Origin: Corticium candelabrum
Taxonomy: Eukaryota > Porifera > Homoscleromorpha > Homosclerophorida > Plakinidae
Direction: 5' to 3'
DNA length: 64,000 bases
Assembly: GCF_963422355.1 (NCBI RefSeq)
Contig: NC_085106.1
Coordinates: 4,897,505 to 4,961,504 of the forward strand
The notes under the pieces are model-generated. The model worked only from the letters and a program-made list of their open reading frames with translations. It made no database searches and had not been told where the DNA came from. Below are positions 1 through 63,592 of the stretch, piece by piece. The position numbers and the translations under genes are program-made. Within the stretch, counting starts at the first letter, position 1; each line of letters begins with the position of its first letter.

Positions 1-2701
1 TTTTCAGCGTACGCAGCTCTGTAGAATTGAGAAAAGTTAATCCTATTTCTCTATCTCGTGTTAGCCACAAGTTAGATATATAGGGTATTGAAAAATCAAC
101 GTGAATCATGATGCTGTCTATTTGACTGTTTCCCCAAATGTCAACCGCCTTTACCCACACTGTGATATGATTTCCATCATTCGTGCTGGTGGAGATGGTG
201 TAGTGTTGCCATAAGTCTAGACCGGTGGCTCGCGTCGGCACATTATGAAATGCGGAGTGTCTGGGTATTTGGGGATTGAGCCCGTATGAGATAGCAAATT
301 TATAATTGACTATTCCGTCGTGGTTTACGGTGCCGTCTAGGTCTAACATTCCCGTGGGCGGTTGATCGTAAATTCTGTCAATACTTTGTCTAAATGGAGA
401 AATGCGCTTGAGCAAAGGCCGCTTTCTTATAAATGAGTTGTAGAAGTGTCCGGTCCAGTTACAGAACAGCTGATCTTTGTTGACAGTCTTCCATAGATTG
501 TGACCTGTATTGACGGCATGTGGAAAATATAATGGATAGTTGGAATCAATGTTCACTATTGATGAATCGTCGTAAAGTACAAACCGTCTAGTGATTCTGT
601 AGTTACCTGCCACGTCGTGTACATAAAGAACAACAGAGATGAGAGACGAAGCATTCAGGTTGAATGTGTAACTATTATCTTGGGGATCAAATAGTTGACG
701 GTTAAATGGAATCGCTGTTTCTGCTAAATAATCTCCCTTTATTTCCATCTGGTAAATCTCTAATGTAAATTGACTGATTCCTGATCCACCCGCCGTGTCA
801 TACCATCCATCCCAAGTGACCATTAGTGTACTTTGCTTTGTGACCTTGGACCCAACTGATAGCATACTGGACGACGTGATACCGGCAGGGCAGTCGATGG
901 CGCTTTCTACGCTGCAATGAACAGGAGGAACGCGGTCAAATAGAAATGACGCAGTGACATGGTCGGTAAGTCCGGAGTAGTAGTGTGTCGTCGTGGGCAG
1001 TGAAGACACGTCCATGTTTGCAATGACTATGTATCCCCCGTTCTCGATTTCTACATGAACGTCTAGTCTAAACAAAATCAAAGCTCGTTAGTACGAAACT
1101 ATATACGTCGCGGATGATGTAGAAATGACCCTTCGTCGTGGTTGAGCTTATGCTGTGAGAGATCAAATGTGAGAGTGCAGTCCACTGGAGAAGACGGTGC
1201 GCTATTTGACAAAGTCACGTTCCTGCCTACGTGCTTGCACTGCAGACTAGAACGGGCAAGTTTATGAGATCCGTCTGCAATAGCAACAGTTTTTGAAAAT
1301 ATTGTACATTAGCAGCATAAGACAGTGTGTGAGCTAGAGTAACCTGATTGACGAGAAATTAATGTAGCGTGCGCTCTTGTGATACCGAGGTGATAGTTAT
1401 GGATCCACGGGGGACTTGAAGAATTTCTATAGTCAGTTTTCCAGCGTGTAGTTGAAAATGTTCCTTCTCCTATTTGCGGACCATTGAATTTCGCTTTCAG
1501 TGTTACGATTGCTTTGTCCGGTACGACGTTTGTGTATATGGTCTCCTGCTGTGTATACGTGTAGTTGGCAAAATGGCGGAGTGCAGTCTCTACCAGACTA
1601 ACGTCTAACACGAGCACATCGGGATATTGAGTAACTATTAGCAGAAGACGTGGTTATTTCAATGGACGTACGTAACAAGAAATAGAAAGTATGCGTTTAA
1701 TAATAAATGCCATTAACCTTGGAGACATTTTGGACTTCCCGAAAAGCCTGGTGCGCATGTGCATTTATCGGCAACGTAGTCACTGCCCGTGCAATAGCCA
1801 GGCCAGCACCAATTATTCAACCAAGAACAACGAGCTACAGACACAAATATACACGCGGTTTTACGCAGTTTTACATGCCAGGTGAATGTTACACAATGTA
1901 ATCTTTTAATGAATTAAAGCAATGCACTTACGGACACAATTTTCTCTGTTCGGAGACATTTCATACGCTATGGAAGTAGGACTGGCATTCGAATGGCATT
2001 CTTGACACGTGACATTATCAGGACTCGTACACGCTTCCACAATACAGTTGGGAATGAGCGGGCATCCTGAAATGCAATACCATTCTAAGTAGGGTACAGT
2101 AAAACGGCAAGAATCAATGCAACTGTCTTACTGAGACTGCAGTAGTGTTTTTCTCCATAGAATTCGTCAGTGTCTCTGCACCTGCATGTGTTTGGAAAAT
2201 AGCAAATGCCACCATGTTGACAGTTTGGAGAACATATTGCTGTACAAAGTGTACTAAAAATTTTTTTATTCAAATTGACGGTAAAGGCAAAACTCACGAA
2301 TTAAACACTGTTTATTTGAGTTTATTCTCCATCCGCTGCAACAGTCTTTGCGATCAACAGTTTTATAGTAGTGGTAATTATAATAATAATACCTAGGCAA
2401 TTCTGTTATTGTTTCATAAATAAACAATTGTTGCAAAATAATTTACCTCGTTCCTGTACATCGGTCCCACCCTAAACGACCACACGAATATCTGTACCTC
2501 GAACTTCCTTGCCTTTGAGTCGTTGTAGTCGTTTGGTACGGGTATCTGTAAAGCATTAGTTTCGCTGGAGATTGTTTGAATATGAATAATGTTCTTGACA
2601 TTCTTTGAAGCAGCTTACATGCATTCATTTGGGCCGAGTGTTATTGATAAGACAGTAGCTGCAAAAGCAATCGCTGCTATAAAGCTGAAACGATAGTCCA
2701 T
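1..2701 (-). CDS. Secreted or membrane mosaic protein with EMI-like, EGF and beta-sandwich repeats (5' part, runs off the left edge)
   Basis: Multi-exon gene read on the minus strand. It starts at the ATG at 2701-2699, which gives a hydrophobic signal peptide (MDYRFSFIAAIAFAATVLSI), followed by a GTAAGC donor in phase 2. The next exon (about 2455-2550) joins in phase and is EMI-like (SCGRLGWDRCTGTR). The exon at about 2150-2265 is a classical EGF module (CSPNCQHGGICYFPNTCRCR). Then come a Cys-rich exon (about 1925-2068, CxxC pattern), exons near 1300-1615 and 1105-1250, and an exon open from 1063 to the window edge. That last exon holds beta-sandwich repeats with the signature W-D-G-W-Y-D...G-S-G-I-S-Q-F, related to the repeats of the large gene at 48-56 kb. 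EMI-EGF proteins are usually matrix proteins or phagocytic receptors. The C-terminus is outside the window, so secreted versus membrane-bound is open. Exon limits in the middle are approximate. Confidence 0.7.
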
Positions 2702-3090
2702 CCTGACCTCACTTGATCTGAAACATAAATGTACGCTAGTGTAAGCATGATACTGTATACATTCATGGTGTATATATAATTCTGACATACGGTACTTGTA
2801 AAATGATTGTTTAAATTTCACTTGCGTGAATTCACGAGGGATGCGTAACATGATGCACTCAATCTATGTGTGTGTACCGCCAGCTTGGTCGTAGCTACTA
2901 AACCATTCTACAGCGACCAAAGTTTGAGATAGACAGAAATTTGGGTTCTTAGTAATTGGATTAAGAATTTGAGTTAACATAACTGCAATAGCCTGTCATA
3001 GTTCTATGGTTAACGTTGTTTGGGGGGGGGAGATGCCTCTAGGGCGTCGGCGTAGTGATAGAGACTGGTGGGTTTTGTTGTGTTGCTGAA

Positions 3091-5560
3091 TTAGAGTGCT
3101 AGACACAACACATTGGCGACGAGGCAAAGAACAAAACATGGCGTCGATAATCGGGAAAGTGGGGCCCTTTGATCGAACTCAAGATGAATGGGAACACGTA
3201 CGTAGGGTTTTACTTTACGGCGAACAAGGTGACTGACAAAGACCAACGGAAGAGGTAGTGTTGTTGAGCGTATGTAGCGACCAAACATACAAACTCAGTC
3301 GCAATCTTTATGCACCGCAGACACCGGATGCAGTCGACTATGACTACATCGTCAAGAGAGTCCAAGATCACGTGAGGCCAAAGCCTAAGCCTTCTGTTAT
3401 TCTACGACGGTTTAGATTTAACCATTGTAACAGGAAAGAAGGTGAGCTTGTGGCGGATTTGTGACGGAATTGCATCGATTATCGATAGACTGTGCCTTTG
3501 GGAACACTCTCTCAGACATGTTATGAGACAGACTGGTGTACGGGATAAATGAAGAGAAGATTCAGCGAAGACTCCTGCAACAAGTCAACTTGACATGCAA
3601 AAAAGTTGGTCTTACGTCAACAGCAAATCAAGCACCAGTGGCAGTACATCAAACGTCAATTAGGAGGGACCGTACACCAGAAAAGAATAAGTGTTATCGT
3701 TGTTTGGGTTGGCATCTTCCCAAGCATGTCGTTTTCAAACCGCAGAGTGTACGAAGTGCAAGAAACGAGGCCGTATTGTCAGAGCGTGCCAAAGTTAGTC
3801 AAATCAACAAGAAGAAACAAAGGCAGCCCACCAAATAAGCTAAGAAGAAGATTTACAGGAATCAGAAGAAATGTTAGAGACGGCAGTGAACGCGGTAAAC
3901 ATAGTGGGCGTGGCAATGAAGTGAAGCCACTCAAGGTAGAGGTTATTATTAATCAGGAGATGGAGATAGACACTGGGCAGCGGTAACACTTGTGAATGAA
4001 GCTACTTTCAAGACATTACGATCTAAACGGAAGGCCCCCGGATTGCGTAGGCCACAACTACATTTCAGATTGACACATTCAGGAGAATCACTATACTTTG
4101 GTTGGTGAAACAGATTTGAAAGTGAGATATGGGCAGCAGGTGGCTTCCCTGCCATTGATCATTGTCAAAGGCAAAGGTCCAAATTTTTTCGGTAGAAACT
4201 GGATGCAGGTCAGACCCTAAAACTGAAATGGGAAGAGAAATTCCACCTTCATACCATTGGTAGAACATCAGAGGAGGAAGGAAGATTTCAACAGAAGGAA
4301 TTTATCAGCAAATACAAGCAAGTATTCAAGGAGGAGATGGGACTACTGGAGGGAGCAACAGCATCGATATCAATGAGATCAGATTCCGCACCTCGGTTTT
4401 TCAAGCCTAGGCCCGTTCCATATGCGTACAAAGAGCTAGTCTAACAGGAATTAAGACTGTTGGAACGAGACGAAATTATAGATACCGTTAGATTCTCCGA
4501 TTATGCTGCTCCGGTAGTACCGATTTATTAAAAAGGACGGTTCAATCCGGATATTTGGTAACTTTTGGTTGACGATTAACCAGGCTGCTCCTTGTGAGAA
4601 ATACCCATTGCCCAAGATCAATGATATATTTGCCTCTCTAGCTGAAGGTCAGTTGTTCACCAAGTTAGATCATGAGCCAAGGTTATCAGCAGGTTGCGCT
4701 TGATGAGGCATCGCAGAAGTACGTAGTCATAAATACTCACTTATGGTTGTTCAAGTACAAACGCCTGCCGTTTGAGGTGGCCTCGAATTCAGCCATTTTT
4801 CAACGAGTAATGGACATCCTCCTCCAGGATACTCCCATGACAGTGGTCTATTTGGACGATATTCTAGTGACCGGACGTTGTCTTGAGGAACACTTGCAGA
4901 ACCTAGAAATGGTATTACAACGCCTAGCCAACTCGTGATTGCGGCTAAAGCAGCTAAATACGCGTTTTTGCAGAATGAAATTAGTTAGCTAGGCCATACT
5001 ATCAATAGCCAGGGACTAGCGCCAGACAAGAAGAAAGTTATGGCTATTCAAGCTGCACCTGAACCCAAAAATGTTACGACGTTACAATCCGATCCTTCTT
5101 GGATATGATTAATTACTGTGGCCGGTTTCTACCGTAGCTGGCTTCAAGGCTGGCTCCTTTGTATCAGCTGTTGCGCCAGAAAGTACGTTGGCAGTGGAAA
5201 GATGAGCACAAGAAAGCGTTCAGACGAGCGATGAAGGCTCGATCTCCAGTCTGGTCAGGTGATGATGCATTTTTACCCGAGGCAGGAAGTCGTCAGCATG
5301 TGATGCCTTACGGTACGGGGTAGGAGTCGTACTTTAATTCACACCGGCTAAACAACGGGTACTACTGAGCGACCAATCGCTTTCGCATCCAGAAGAAGCA
5401 GAAAGAGAATATGCGCAGATAGACTGCGAAGCTCTCGCATTGCTGTTCGGAGAGAAGAAGTTCCACCAATACTTGAGTGGAAGAGCATTTACAATTCTTA
5501 CCGACCACAAGCCGTTCGTCTCGCTGTTAGGAAAGAATAAGGGCGTGCCTTTGATGGCAT
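3091..5560 (+). mobile_element. Decayed Ty3/gypsy-type LTR retrotransposon (gag-pol remnant)
   Basis: Successive broken frames on the plus strand follow gag-pol order. A gag-like stretch (3138-3465) comes first, then a zinc-knuckle remnant (CYRCLGWHLPKH, about 3693-3728) and a protease-like patch (EIDTG, near 3965). A reverse transcriptase follows with the active-site motif VVYLDDILVTG (4843-4875), then an RNase H segment (IDCEALALLFGEKKFHQYL to LTDHKPFVSLL, about 5421-5530). A primer-binding-like TGGCGACGAGG lies at about 3113, where the 5' LTR should end. At least six frameshifts or stops separate the parts, so it cannot be functional. The 3' half (integrase, 3' LTR) is missing and the copy stops abruptly at a G-rich minisatellite. 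LTR limits were not established. Confidence 0.8.
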
Positions 5561-5561
5561 C

Positions 5562-5775
5562 AGAGGAGGAGGGAGGGGAGGGGAGGGGAGAGGATGGGAG
5601 GGGAGGGGAGAGGATGGGAGGGGAGGGGAGGGGAGGGGAGGGGTAGGGGAGGGGTAGGGGAGGGAGAGAGAGGGGAGGGGAGGGAGGGAGGGAGGGAGAG
5701 AGGGATGGATGGATGGAGAGAGGGATGGATGGATGGATAGATTTTATTGGATGGATGGATGGATGGATAGATTTT
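5562..5775. repeat. G-rich minisatellite (GGGAG)n grading into (GGAT)n
   Basis: Purine-rich tandem array of GGGGA/GGGAG units (5562-5700) followed by GGAT tetramers and a short duplicated unit ending in agattttattg. Many closely spaced G-runs make it a candidate quadruplex former. It truncates the gypsy-like element on its left. Confidence 0.9.
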
Positions 5776-5999
5776 ATTGTATATCATGTCAATTTTCTAA
5801 TACAAAGACATCAGCTAGATACAGTAAAAGCTACATGAAATGTCAGCTAAAACTCTAACCTAAGTAATTAATGTGGATGCGCCTGGACACGTCTGAGTTC
5901 ATCAACTAAATAGGAACTACCTTGTACAATGTTTAATTTTTTCATGATCACACGAGCATTGAGTTTCTGCAGTGCAACGGAAAACCGTCGTCTCTGATA

Positions 6000-6034
6000 T
6001 ATATATATGATTGGAATCTTTAAATCTATGAGAA

Positions 6035-6091
<57 letters not shown>
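6000..6091. repeat. (AT)n microsatellite
   Basis: Nearly pure TA dinucleotides, 6037-6091, with a shorter tract at 6000-6009. Reading frames through it are Ile/Tyr repeats without coding value. Confidence 0.9.
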
Positions 6092-6095
<4 letters not shown>

Positions 6096-6099
6096 CGAG

Positions 6100-7860
6100 T
6101 CTTTGAGTAAAATGTTGGGCAAAGAAGATTGCCAGGATCAGTGGCGTCTTCAAACCGGGAGAGGCATCCGCCAGGGTCATAAGATTTGTACGAGTAAAAA
6201 TTTTAAGGTACTCTCCGGAGAACTGCGCAGCGTTTAGTGCCCAGCGTAGGCGCAACCGAAATAGCAAGGTCCGGTGATCGAGGGCGTTCGCGAAAGTGTT
6301 CCAGGAATCCTGCGTAGGGATGAGTACCTCGTAGACTGTTAGAAGAATAAGATCGACGACATAGTCCATTTGCCTTCAAGGCCAAAGAGTCTCACAAAAC
6401 ACGGATACTCTCGAAGTGTTGCCGGACGGAAATAAATAGCACGAAAATTCCTAATCCTAGACGGTCTGAAAGTACCACGACTGTTTTCACCGTGCATGGA
6501 GCGACAGAAACGACAGAGAGATTTCCGGGAACGCGATCGCGTCAGTAAGGCTCACGCGATCTGTTAGCTAAAGTTATGCGGCAAAAAACACTTCTGATGG
6601 CCTTGATGATGCGCGAAGAATGAAATGCTTGTTTGATAGCATAAAAGGAAATAGAAGATAATAAATTACGGAAGAATGACTAATCATTTTTCATAGCGTT
6701 TATTATTATTAGAGATGCTTGGCAGACAGAAATGCTTGAAAGGCTTCTGACTCCACCTATTCACGGGACTTGAAACACGGTAAACAGTAGAATGTGCAAA
6801 ACAAGAACGAGTATGCCAAGAAAATAGGTACGTATGAGACAGGTGAAGTAGAAGGACAAAGACTAGATATCTTAGTTTACAGCATGCATGCAAACGCCGG
6901 GACGTCTGTAGAGACAATGTTGGACACAGAGAATAAGCTATCCTATACTTATTACAAATGTTGAAATTTAGTGAATGGATCAACCTTTGCACGGAGTTGT
7001 ATTCTAACGGGAACAGTTTCAAGATACTTCTAGAAGAGAAACGTTTATGTTGGCAAAGACCTATTTGCTTTACAATCAATACAAGTTCCTGCTGATGTTC
7101 TAGGCATGCAGGAAAAATGAAGCCGGAAGCCAAGAGAGTCCAACTCCAAAGTGATGCTACAACTGAATTGACGACTAACTGACAGCTAGTAAATTAAACT
7201 CTAGCCTGCCTCGCTGTTGCGCGCTATTATAACTAACATCAATAGACTTAGAACCGAGATAGACATTTTTACTAACTCGCTAGTAGTGAGTAGTTAGTTA
7301 TAGATATCTACGCAGTTTGCTACCCTTAGCGTATCTTCCTAGAGAATTTGAGGCGTACTGGCTAGACTCGAAACTGTACTACGTGACGCAACTGTAGACA
7401 TGCAGACTATATAAAGCCTAGATCTCGACTGTATCTTAGATAATTATAGCTATACATTACCTCTGCAGCGTTGACTACCCGAAGTGACGAACAGGATACG
7501 CGCAGATGACGATCCAAACGGCGTTGACGAACTGCTGTTCAATGTATCTGGCGAGACGCTAGAGCCCGACCTAGAGGGCGTGGCCAGACCACCCGCGGCT
7601 TTCTATGTAATAGGATAACAATTAACTGTTAGTAATTGAATTATATGTTTATCATTGGGTGAAAATTACTTTTTTATCCGTATATAGAATAATTCCATCC
7701 TTATAAAAGTAATTTCTATTTTGATGGCAGCGACATGTGTAGTTGCTAAACGTCAACAAACTAAGATTTCTTTCACGTGTTTCTAGATCAATTTCAGATG
7801 ATTGCGTAGACAAAACGCGTTATGGACTATAGGTTTTGGTGATGCTGCATGTGTAAGCGA
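6100..7860. other. Gene-free interval
   Basis: No frame shows recognisable domains or coherent splice-site pairs on either strand. A TATA-like tataaagcc near 7415 and TAG-rich short-period sequence at 7190-7450 could be a relic of an LTR, but no partner copy is present in the window. Confidence 0.5.
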
Positions 7861-8140
7861 GTCCCAGTGGCGTAGCTAAGGACAGCCCTCCCAATGTTTG
7901 TCTATACAGACATGAACTTGTAATGCGGTTACGATTGCCTGAATGTAGTATGCAACTGGATGGATGTTTTCTATTGTATACTGCATGGATGTGATACCAG
8001 TGCACGTGGTTGCAGTGGCATCTAGACCAGACTTTAATGACAGTGGGATCGGATATAACATTGTCTACACTAGTGGTGTTATATACACGATGTTATGTCA
8101 ACTGATTTCGGTAACGACTTTTCAATCAATGTATACGGTA

Positions 8141-8229
<89 letters not shown>
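8141..8229. repeat. (CA)n microsatellite
   Basis: Uninterrupted CA dinucleotides of about 88 bp. Confidence 0.97.
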
Positions 8230-8232
<3 letters not shown>

Positions 8233-8354
8233 TGCATACAAACACATGCACATACATTTTCGGTTTGTATTGAAAGAGCCCATAAGACTCAGCATAAACG
8301 TTTACATTGCAATCTCATAGAAATCAATTAGGCTAGATATCATTGCTACCTTTA

Positions 8355-8508
8355 GCTTCGGAGCCAGATCGCTTTTGAACGTGAGCGGGTGGAAAGGCCG
8401 ACTGAGATGGCGGAGAGAAAAAAAGTTTGCGTACAAAACCTTTTTTCTTTCCGCCCTCTCATCCGTCCTTCCAACCCCTCACGTGCAAAAGCGGTCTGGC
8501 TCCGAGGT
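8355..8508. mobile_element. Hairpin element (small MITE-like inverted repeat)
   Basis: About 60 bp starting CGGAGCCAGATCGCTTTTG is repeated in inverted orientation, ending CAAAAGCGGTCTGGCTCCG. A short A/T-rich loop (about 8420-8447) separates the arms. There is no coding capacity. Confidence 0.75.
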
Positions 8509-8717
8509 TATGTTACATTAACATATAGTTATAACTCTTTTCCTTTCTGTAAGTGGTCTCCACGAGGTATTAATTAATTAATGTATTGTGTTTCCTTTCA
8601 TTCCGTCATCTTTATTTGCATCCATAACATGATGTGTGCCTAGACGCAGCCACTATCTAAAGCGTTCACTGGGAGTTTCACCATAAACAGAAGAGTTACA
8701 AATTCTCATGTAAATAC

Positions 8718-8719
8718 AC

Positions 8720-8809
<90 letters not shown>
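8718..8809. repeat. (CA)n microsatellite
   Basis: CA dinucleotides, preceded by short CATA variants. Confidence 0.97.
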
Positions 8810-8811
<2 letters not shown>

Positions 8812-9580
8812 ACACAATATGTGACATACATATATGTACGTACATACACATAACGGAAATAACAGCAGTCAAATTAAAAAAATTATTAAACATAGACATA
8901 TAGTCTGAGCTCCCTCCCCCCAATCACGGAATGCTGGCTACGTCACTAAAGCGAAGTGCTGATGGTGGAGTTGATCCTTCTATGAATAATGCTCCAAGCT
9001 TGCATGGTTTACAGCAACTACGCCAGCGCAACGTAACGTCAACGTACCGTCAGCGTATAGCCAACATACGCTTTCGGCACGTCACCCTAAAATCAATAAA
9101 GGGCTCTAATTTATTTCTGCGTCAACTCAGCGTCAAGCGACGCTGATATTTATTACTACACTGACGTTTTAGGTTGGTTTGTTGTTGCGAACCAGGCATT
9201 TATATTTGCCGAGCTATCACTAGACAGCTCGCATCCATAGGCTACTGGTAAAATGCAATTACTAATTTTGCAATAGTTTATTATTTTGCTTTCATGAAAT
9301 CGTATAGGGGCTATAGAAATTGTTATCGTTATACGCATACGGTTCTGTAGGAATACAAACTTTTGTCATTCAAGAAAACTGGGTTACCGGTTGTCTTTGC
9401 TCACACTCTCACTATTAGTGCTCTAGAAACACGCGCAACACTCGCAGCTTGTACGTTTGCAATAATTGTCCACTGCCAAACAACAAAATCTAAAAGCCAT
9501 TTCTATCTATGCAAATTTTCGCTGCAATTGTACACATTTTGCGATCTCTAAACTAACAGCTTGGTATCTAATCAATAGCA

Positions 9581-26749
<17,169 letters not shown>

Positions 26750-26996
26750 ATCGCCAAGCCCGTTTCTCACCACGTCTGTTTACGACACCGTCGACGTTGC
26801 GAGATCGAGCACACGGTGTGTAGTACGGTTGGGCGCTTTTCCTGCACTGGAATTTGCTGTGCGATGCCGTGCGGTTTTCCTGGAACGAAGACAAACACTC
26901 CGGGATTTACTGGCCAGCTCTGACCAATCATACTGCTATCTTTCACTTTCTCAACATTGATTTCAAATTTATTACTCTAGTGATGTGTCAGCAGCT
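26750..26996. promoter_or_regulatory. Candidate bidirectional promoter
   Basis: This 247-bp interval lies between two signal-peptide start codons facing away from each other (minus ATG 26749, plus ATG 26997). Transcription start sites and both 5' UTRs must lie within it unless untranslated exons exist further out. No clear TATA box is seen. A CpG-bearing stretch lies at 26780-26830. Confidence 0.5.
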
Positions 26997-60948
<33,952 letters not shown>

Positions 60949-63000
60949 GATGTTAAGAGTGACTGGAGATTCGAAGGTACTCATTTGTAGAATAGAAATT
61001 TGCGTATTGATACTGTGGTAGCCATTGAAGGGGTCACATTGATGTGGATACTTGCTTGATATGTAGGGTGCACGTGGCATCGTATTTGCTACAGGATAGT
61101 TAGTGTACGTGGCATGATACTTGCTACCGGATGGTTAGCATCTCATGCTGTTTTTGTGTTGCATGAAAGCAGGCTATATCAGGATTCATGATGTGAAAGT
61201 TAGATAGAATATATACGCAATGACTTTCGTGTTTATGCTGTCTCAAGGCAGCTTGGAGTGTTCTAAGTCTGATTCTTTAAAATCAAATGTTAGAGTACGT
61301 GAAATATGTTATGTTGGAGGTCTGGCAACTGCACTGTAGATATTGCAAGCACTAAATTACAAAGAATATAATTGAATGTCACTAGAAGCTAGCAGAAACT
61401 TTCATCCATGCGAGTTCAAAGTTTTTTCAAGCTTCCTGTTGTTACAATACATATTTATGTCAACTATCAATCATAAAAGGAGCAAGTTGTCACTTTCACA
61501 GTAAGTGCATTGGCGACAGCAGTAATGAGATATTGCGATGCCAAGAATAGAATTACATTCATAGGTACGGGTATAGGAGGTGCTTTCTTGATCTCTCGGA
61601 TAATAACAGCCCTGGCAAATTTACATTCAATGTCCTGTGAAGAAAATGATGGACTGCCCTGTATAGAACAACTGCATTTACAACTTAGGTGCACGTTTTG
61701 AAAAGAAGAACTGATGAAATCAATGAGCATGTTGAGTAGAACGATGGCAATGATACACCACAGAGCACAGTGCCAACAATGGTTTCTCCTGAATCCTCTG
61801 CATCACTGCCATTCTCTTAGAAAACAAATAAACCCAAAGGGTGCCCAAGACTGCAAGAGGCAATCAATAATATTGTTTGCTTAATTAATTAATCTGCCTT
61901 GTCTTACTAAGTACTGGTCAACATGGTAATTAATTAAGGCTCTCCACGTTCATTTGTTTTCCAGGACTGTACAGTCTAGCTGAATAAATGCTAGTCACAC
62001 TGACCATAAATCTAACAAGACATGTGCCCAAAATGACCAAGAACAACATAATATCCGATGTAGTGCTAACTAAAGACAGTTGAGTCAAACCCAGGACATG
62101 CAGGTTGTGCTCTTAGATATGAAAGAAATCTACAACTAATCAGAGCTGCAACACCATCCACATGATACAAGTAACGAACTAGTTGGAAACGCACATTGTT
62201 GAGTACAGTCCAATGATTACCAGTATGTAGTGTAAGTCACAAATAGCAGCATGAGTGTTAAGTTAAATAGATTGCTGAAGCTCAAAATATATTCGCCAAG
62301 TCATTCCTAAACTGAGCGACTTCATGAACTAACAATCCCACAACAAATACGAAGACAATCCAGTCTAATACGTTCAGTCCACATTCTGTACCCACTAGAT
62401 CATCACAATGAGTAACTTGATTTAACTAATAATATTGACAATCAAATTAGCAATTAGCAATATCGGAAAGACTAGATATTATACTGCATTTGTAATAAAT
62501 GCGACGACTTGCTCCACATTGCTTTTAAGAAACACTTCAGAAAATTGCTTGTACTATCAGCCGTGTTGTAGCAACATGCATGATGATCATGAGAAAAGGA
62601 AGAGCATTTTGAGGAAGTACGTATACTGACTTTCCTTAGGTATTGACGGCTCGTTATTGCTGTCTCGTTATCTTCTCCATGCCACAACTTTCTCAACTTT
62701 CCAGTACAGCAGCACTGGCAATTAATAAACTATCTAGACACTTGCACATAATCGATCATTTCCCCCAGTAATATTCGAAATATTTACTAGAGTCCATGCA
62801 TAATATGTTAGCATATAAGACTGGGAAATAATCTACCTTTTTCAGGTATTGTCTAGGGCTGGAATGTGCGTTTACATTGTTACGTGGAATGCAGTCTTCA
62901 TGTATGGTTTGGTGGCAATTAACCCAGCAGTTTAACTGTTTTGGCGTGATTGATGTTACATACATACATACAGACAGATCAGCCTTTTATATATAGAGAG
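60949..63000. other. Gene-free interval downstream of the tail exons
   Basis: No domain-bearing frame on either strand. A short repeat (GTGCACGTGGCAT / GTGTACGTGGCAT) lies at 61067-61115. No clear gene start was found. Confidence 0.5.
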
Positions 63001-63425
63001 ACATTATTATGATATGTGTCGTTATGCCCCTCCATGATGGCAAGTGGGGTCTTTACCCCCATCTGGGAGCCCACCAACCCGGCATGTGAGCCCAGCAGCG
63101 TACATGTTTCTGTGTAGTCCACACGGTGATCAATGACTAGCCAATTCAATATAGATTGCAGGCATTACGGTGACCACGAACTCGGTGCAACACACCTAGT
63201 GGATATCAATGGCCAAAAGGGAAACCGCTGAACGTATCATCAACAAACCATTTGCCAGACCACAGAAACTCCCCAACAACTGAAACTAGTCATAGTCTCA
63301 TGGAAAGCTAGATAAACATGAGAAAGAAAGACAGACAAGTTTCATAATTTACTGTCGTCATTGGGGTTTGAACCCTCAAACCATGGAGTGGTAGCCATTG
63401 TTGCTAACCACTAAGCTACGGCATA
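63000..63425 (-). mobile_element. SINE-like element with tRNA-related head
   Basis: The minus strand from 63423 reads CCGTAGCTTAGTGGTTAGCA (A-box-like), then GAGGGTTCAAACCCC (B-box-like), ~55 bp in all. This is close to a tRNA but lacks a foldable anticodon and acceptor pairing. The body continues leftwards into unrelated sequence; its end is not defined. Confidence 0.55.
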
Positions 63426-63435
63426 TTATTATTAC

Positions 63436-63592
63436 AAAGATCTAGACAAGAATTTCCAAGACTTGATAATTTCATATGGATATCAACTGAGAACTTGATG
63501 GCTGTATAAAATTATCAAGTCCTTAAAATGTTAATTGGTAGATATTCGTATGAAATTAACAAGTCTTGGAAATTCTTGTCTAGATCTTGGGC
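63436..63592. repeat. Inverted repeat (50-bp arms)
   Basis: AAGATCTAGACAAGAATTTCC..GACTTGATAATTTCATA is repeated inverted at about 63540-63590 with a ~60-bp loop. It could be a tiny hairpin transposon. Confidence 0.75.

Larger units (their letters stand above)
7866..8948. mobile_element. Putative non-autonomous inverted-repeat element
   Basis: The left end reads CAGTGGCGTAGCTAAG. The right end, read on the other strand, is TAGTGACGTAGCCAGC, so the two are imperfect terminal inverted repeats. The body has no transposase and contains two (CA)n tracts and a nested hairpin. CAGTGGCG-type ends are common in animal hAT-like non-autonomous elements. The target duplication is not clear, so this is tentative. 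Confidence 0.4.

Noticed and set aside
5560..5787. Minus-strand Pro/Ser-rich frame over the G-rich array
   Set aside because: Low-complexity translation of the minisatellite only.
8095..8331. Frames of His-Thr or Cys-Val repeats over CA tracts (also at 10.4, 21.1, 39.2, 39.8, 40.4 and 59.1 kb)
   Set aside because: They are translations of dinucleotide repeats with no domain or splice support.
26985..26996. Upstream GTG start for the lipid-transfer-like gene
   Set aside because: The ATG at 26997 begins directly at a good signal peptide; a GTG start is unlikely in an animal gene.
63366..63423. Functional tRNA gene
   Set aside because: Promoter-box motifs are present but acceptor-stem pairing and a credible anticodon arm are not; SINE head is a better reading.
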